This document shows, piece by piece, positions 15,240 through 15,772 of a stretch of DNA of 15,772 nt (positions are counted from its first letter, which is position 1; every line of letters starts with the position of its first letter). The notes under the pieces were generated by a model. That model saw only the letters and a program-made list of their open reading frames with translations, was not told the origin of the DNA and searched no databases. The translations under genes were made by a program, and so were the position numbers. The DNA comes from Thiopontia sp964415865 (lineage in GTDB: Bacteria; Pseudomonadota; Gammaproteobacteria; GCF-002020875): the NCBI GenBank assembly GCA_964415865.1, contig CAYQBY010000035.1:1-15772 (forward strand). The letters are read 5' to 3'.

Positions 15240-15291
15240 AAGGTGAATTGTGCTTTATGGGGCACTCTCTTGCCTTACGGCAATTCACCTT
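15240..15291. repeat. 11-bp inverted repeat with 30-base loop in the moaD/moaC spacer
   Basis: AAGGTGAATTG (15240-15250) pairs perfectly with CAATTCACCTT (15281-15291). Inside, GGCA (15261-15264) could instead pair with TGCC (15271-15274), or TGCC with GGCA (15279-15282), so alternative folds exist. It might be an operator for the divergent moa genes or a structured leader. No T-tract follows. Confidence 0.45.
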
Positions 15292-15325
15292 GTAGTCTCT
15301 CACTTTTACCAGCTATTCAAACAAA

Positions 15326-15370
15326 TGGGGTCGGGTCTGCGTTTTTATTAAAAACGCAGACCCGACCCCA
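15326..15370. repeat. Perfect 21-bp-arm palindrome upstream of moaC (REP-like)
   Basis: The left arm (15326-15346, starting TGGGGTCGGGTCTGCG) is exactly complementary to the right arm (15350-15370), with a three-base ATT between them. The arm has a GC-rich outer part and a T5/A5 inner part. Such palindromes with a GGGTC core are typical of dispersed REP-like elements mobilised by RAYT transposases (family knowledge, from memory). It stops one base before the moaC Shine-Dalgarno AAGGAA (15372-15377). Confidence 0.75.
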
Positions 15371-15384
15371 CAAGGAAAACAGAG

Positions 15385-15772
15385 ATGAGTGAACTAACCC
15401 ACTTCAATGCCTCCGGTGAGGCCCATATGGTCGATGTAGGGGCAAAGGATGTGACCCTGCGGGTTGCAGTTACTGAAGGGAAAATTACCATGCTCCCCTC
15501 TACCCTGGAACATATCCTCAAGGGAGACCACAAAAAAGGGGATGTACTTGGCATTGCCCGGATTGCCGGAATTATGGCCGCAAAAAAGACTGCTGATCTG
15601 ATTCCCCTCTGTCACCCATTGGCCCTGACCCATGTGGAGATTGATCTAACCCCCCTACCTGACGAGAACACTATCTACTGCCAGACTACTGTTGAGACTC
15701 GTGGCCAAACCGGTGTCGAGATGGAAGCACTCACTGCTACACAGATTGCCCTGCTAACTATCTATGATATGT
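15385..15772 (+). CDS. moaC: Cyclic pyranopterin monophosphate synthase (3' end outside window)
   Basis: MoaC acts with MoaA to form precursor Z, the first committed molybdenum-cofactor intermediate, upstream of the MoaD/MoaE step. From ATG 15385 the frame stays open to the window end, giving 129 complete codons of about 160 expected. Strong family signatures are present: ASGEAHMVDV near the N-terminus, ARIAGIMAAKKTADLIPLCH, and TGVEMEALTA, followed by TIYDM. The N-terminus aligns with E. coli MoaC from residue one (MSxLTHxNAxGEAHMVDV), which fixes the start. AAGGAA is seven bases upstream. The gene diverges from moaDE, and no moaA or moaB is visible. Confidence 0.96.
   Translation, partial: MSELTHFNASGEAHMVDVGAKDVTLRVAVTEGKITMLPSTLEHILKGDHKKGDVLGIARIAGIMAAKKTADLIPLCHPLALTHVEIDLTPLPDENTIYCQTTVETRGQTGVEMEALTATQIALLTIYDM

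Noticed and set aside
15326..15370. Intrinsic terminator before moaC
   Set aside because: The long stem is not followed by a T-tract on either strand; its T5/A5 lie inside the stem near the loop.

Overview
The window looks like chromosomal DNA of a free-living or symbiotic gammaproteobacterium of moderate GC content. This is an inference from protein resemblance and gene order. A pyrophosphate-dependent phosphofructokinase next to a membrane H+-pyrophosphatase is an arrangement known from methanotrophs and sulfur-oxidising autotrophs, and MoaC closely resembles the E. coli protein. I cannot name the genus. I see no phage, insertion sequence, CRISPR array, tRNA or rRNA.

Region 1 (1-6039) is an energy and pyrophosphate block. 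On the minus strand, running off the left edge, is an adenylate kinase-like protein fused to a lysine/alanine/proline tail like eukaryotic histone H1. Divergently on the plus strand come PPi-phosphofructokinase, a terminator-like hairpin, the K+-independent H+-translocating pyrophosphatase, a strongly structured 3' region with a clear terminator, then soluble inorganic pyrophosphatase overlapping a YfcE/MJ0936-type phosphoesterase by one base. The block gathers enzymes that make, spend or hydrolyse PPi, beside a nucleotide kinase.

Region 2 (6051-14180, minus strand, read right to left) starts with a small SCP2-like protein. A weak hairpin follows, then an envelope operon: periplasmic adaptor, RND inner-membrane pump, secreted protein of unknown function, secreted LolA-like protein, membrane-anchored TPR protein and a methionine-rich single-pass coiled-coil protein. 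It ends at a good terminator. The four genes after the pump are uncharacterised as far as I can tell and are the best candidate for an undescribed system. No outer-membrane channel gene is present.

Region 3 (14469-15772) holds molybdopterin synthase genes, moaD-moaE on the minus strand with a one-base overlap. They diverge from a moaC that runs off the right edge. The spacer holds a long inverted repeat and a perfect 21-bp-arm palindrome just upstream of the moaC ribosome binding site. The gap between moaE and the SCP2-like gene carries two DnaA-box-like sites one helical turn apart.
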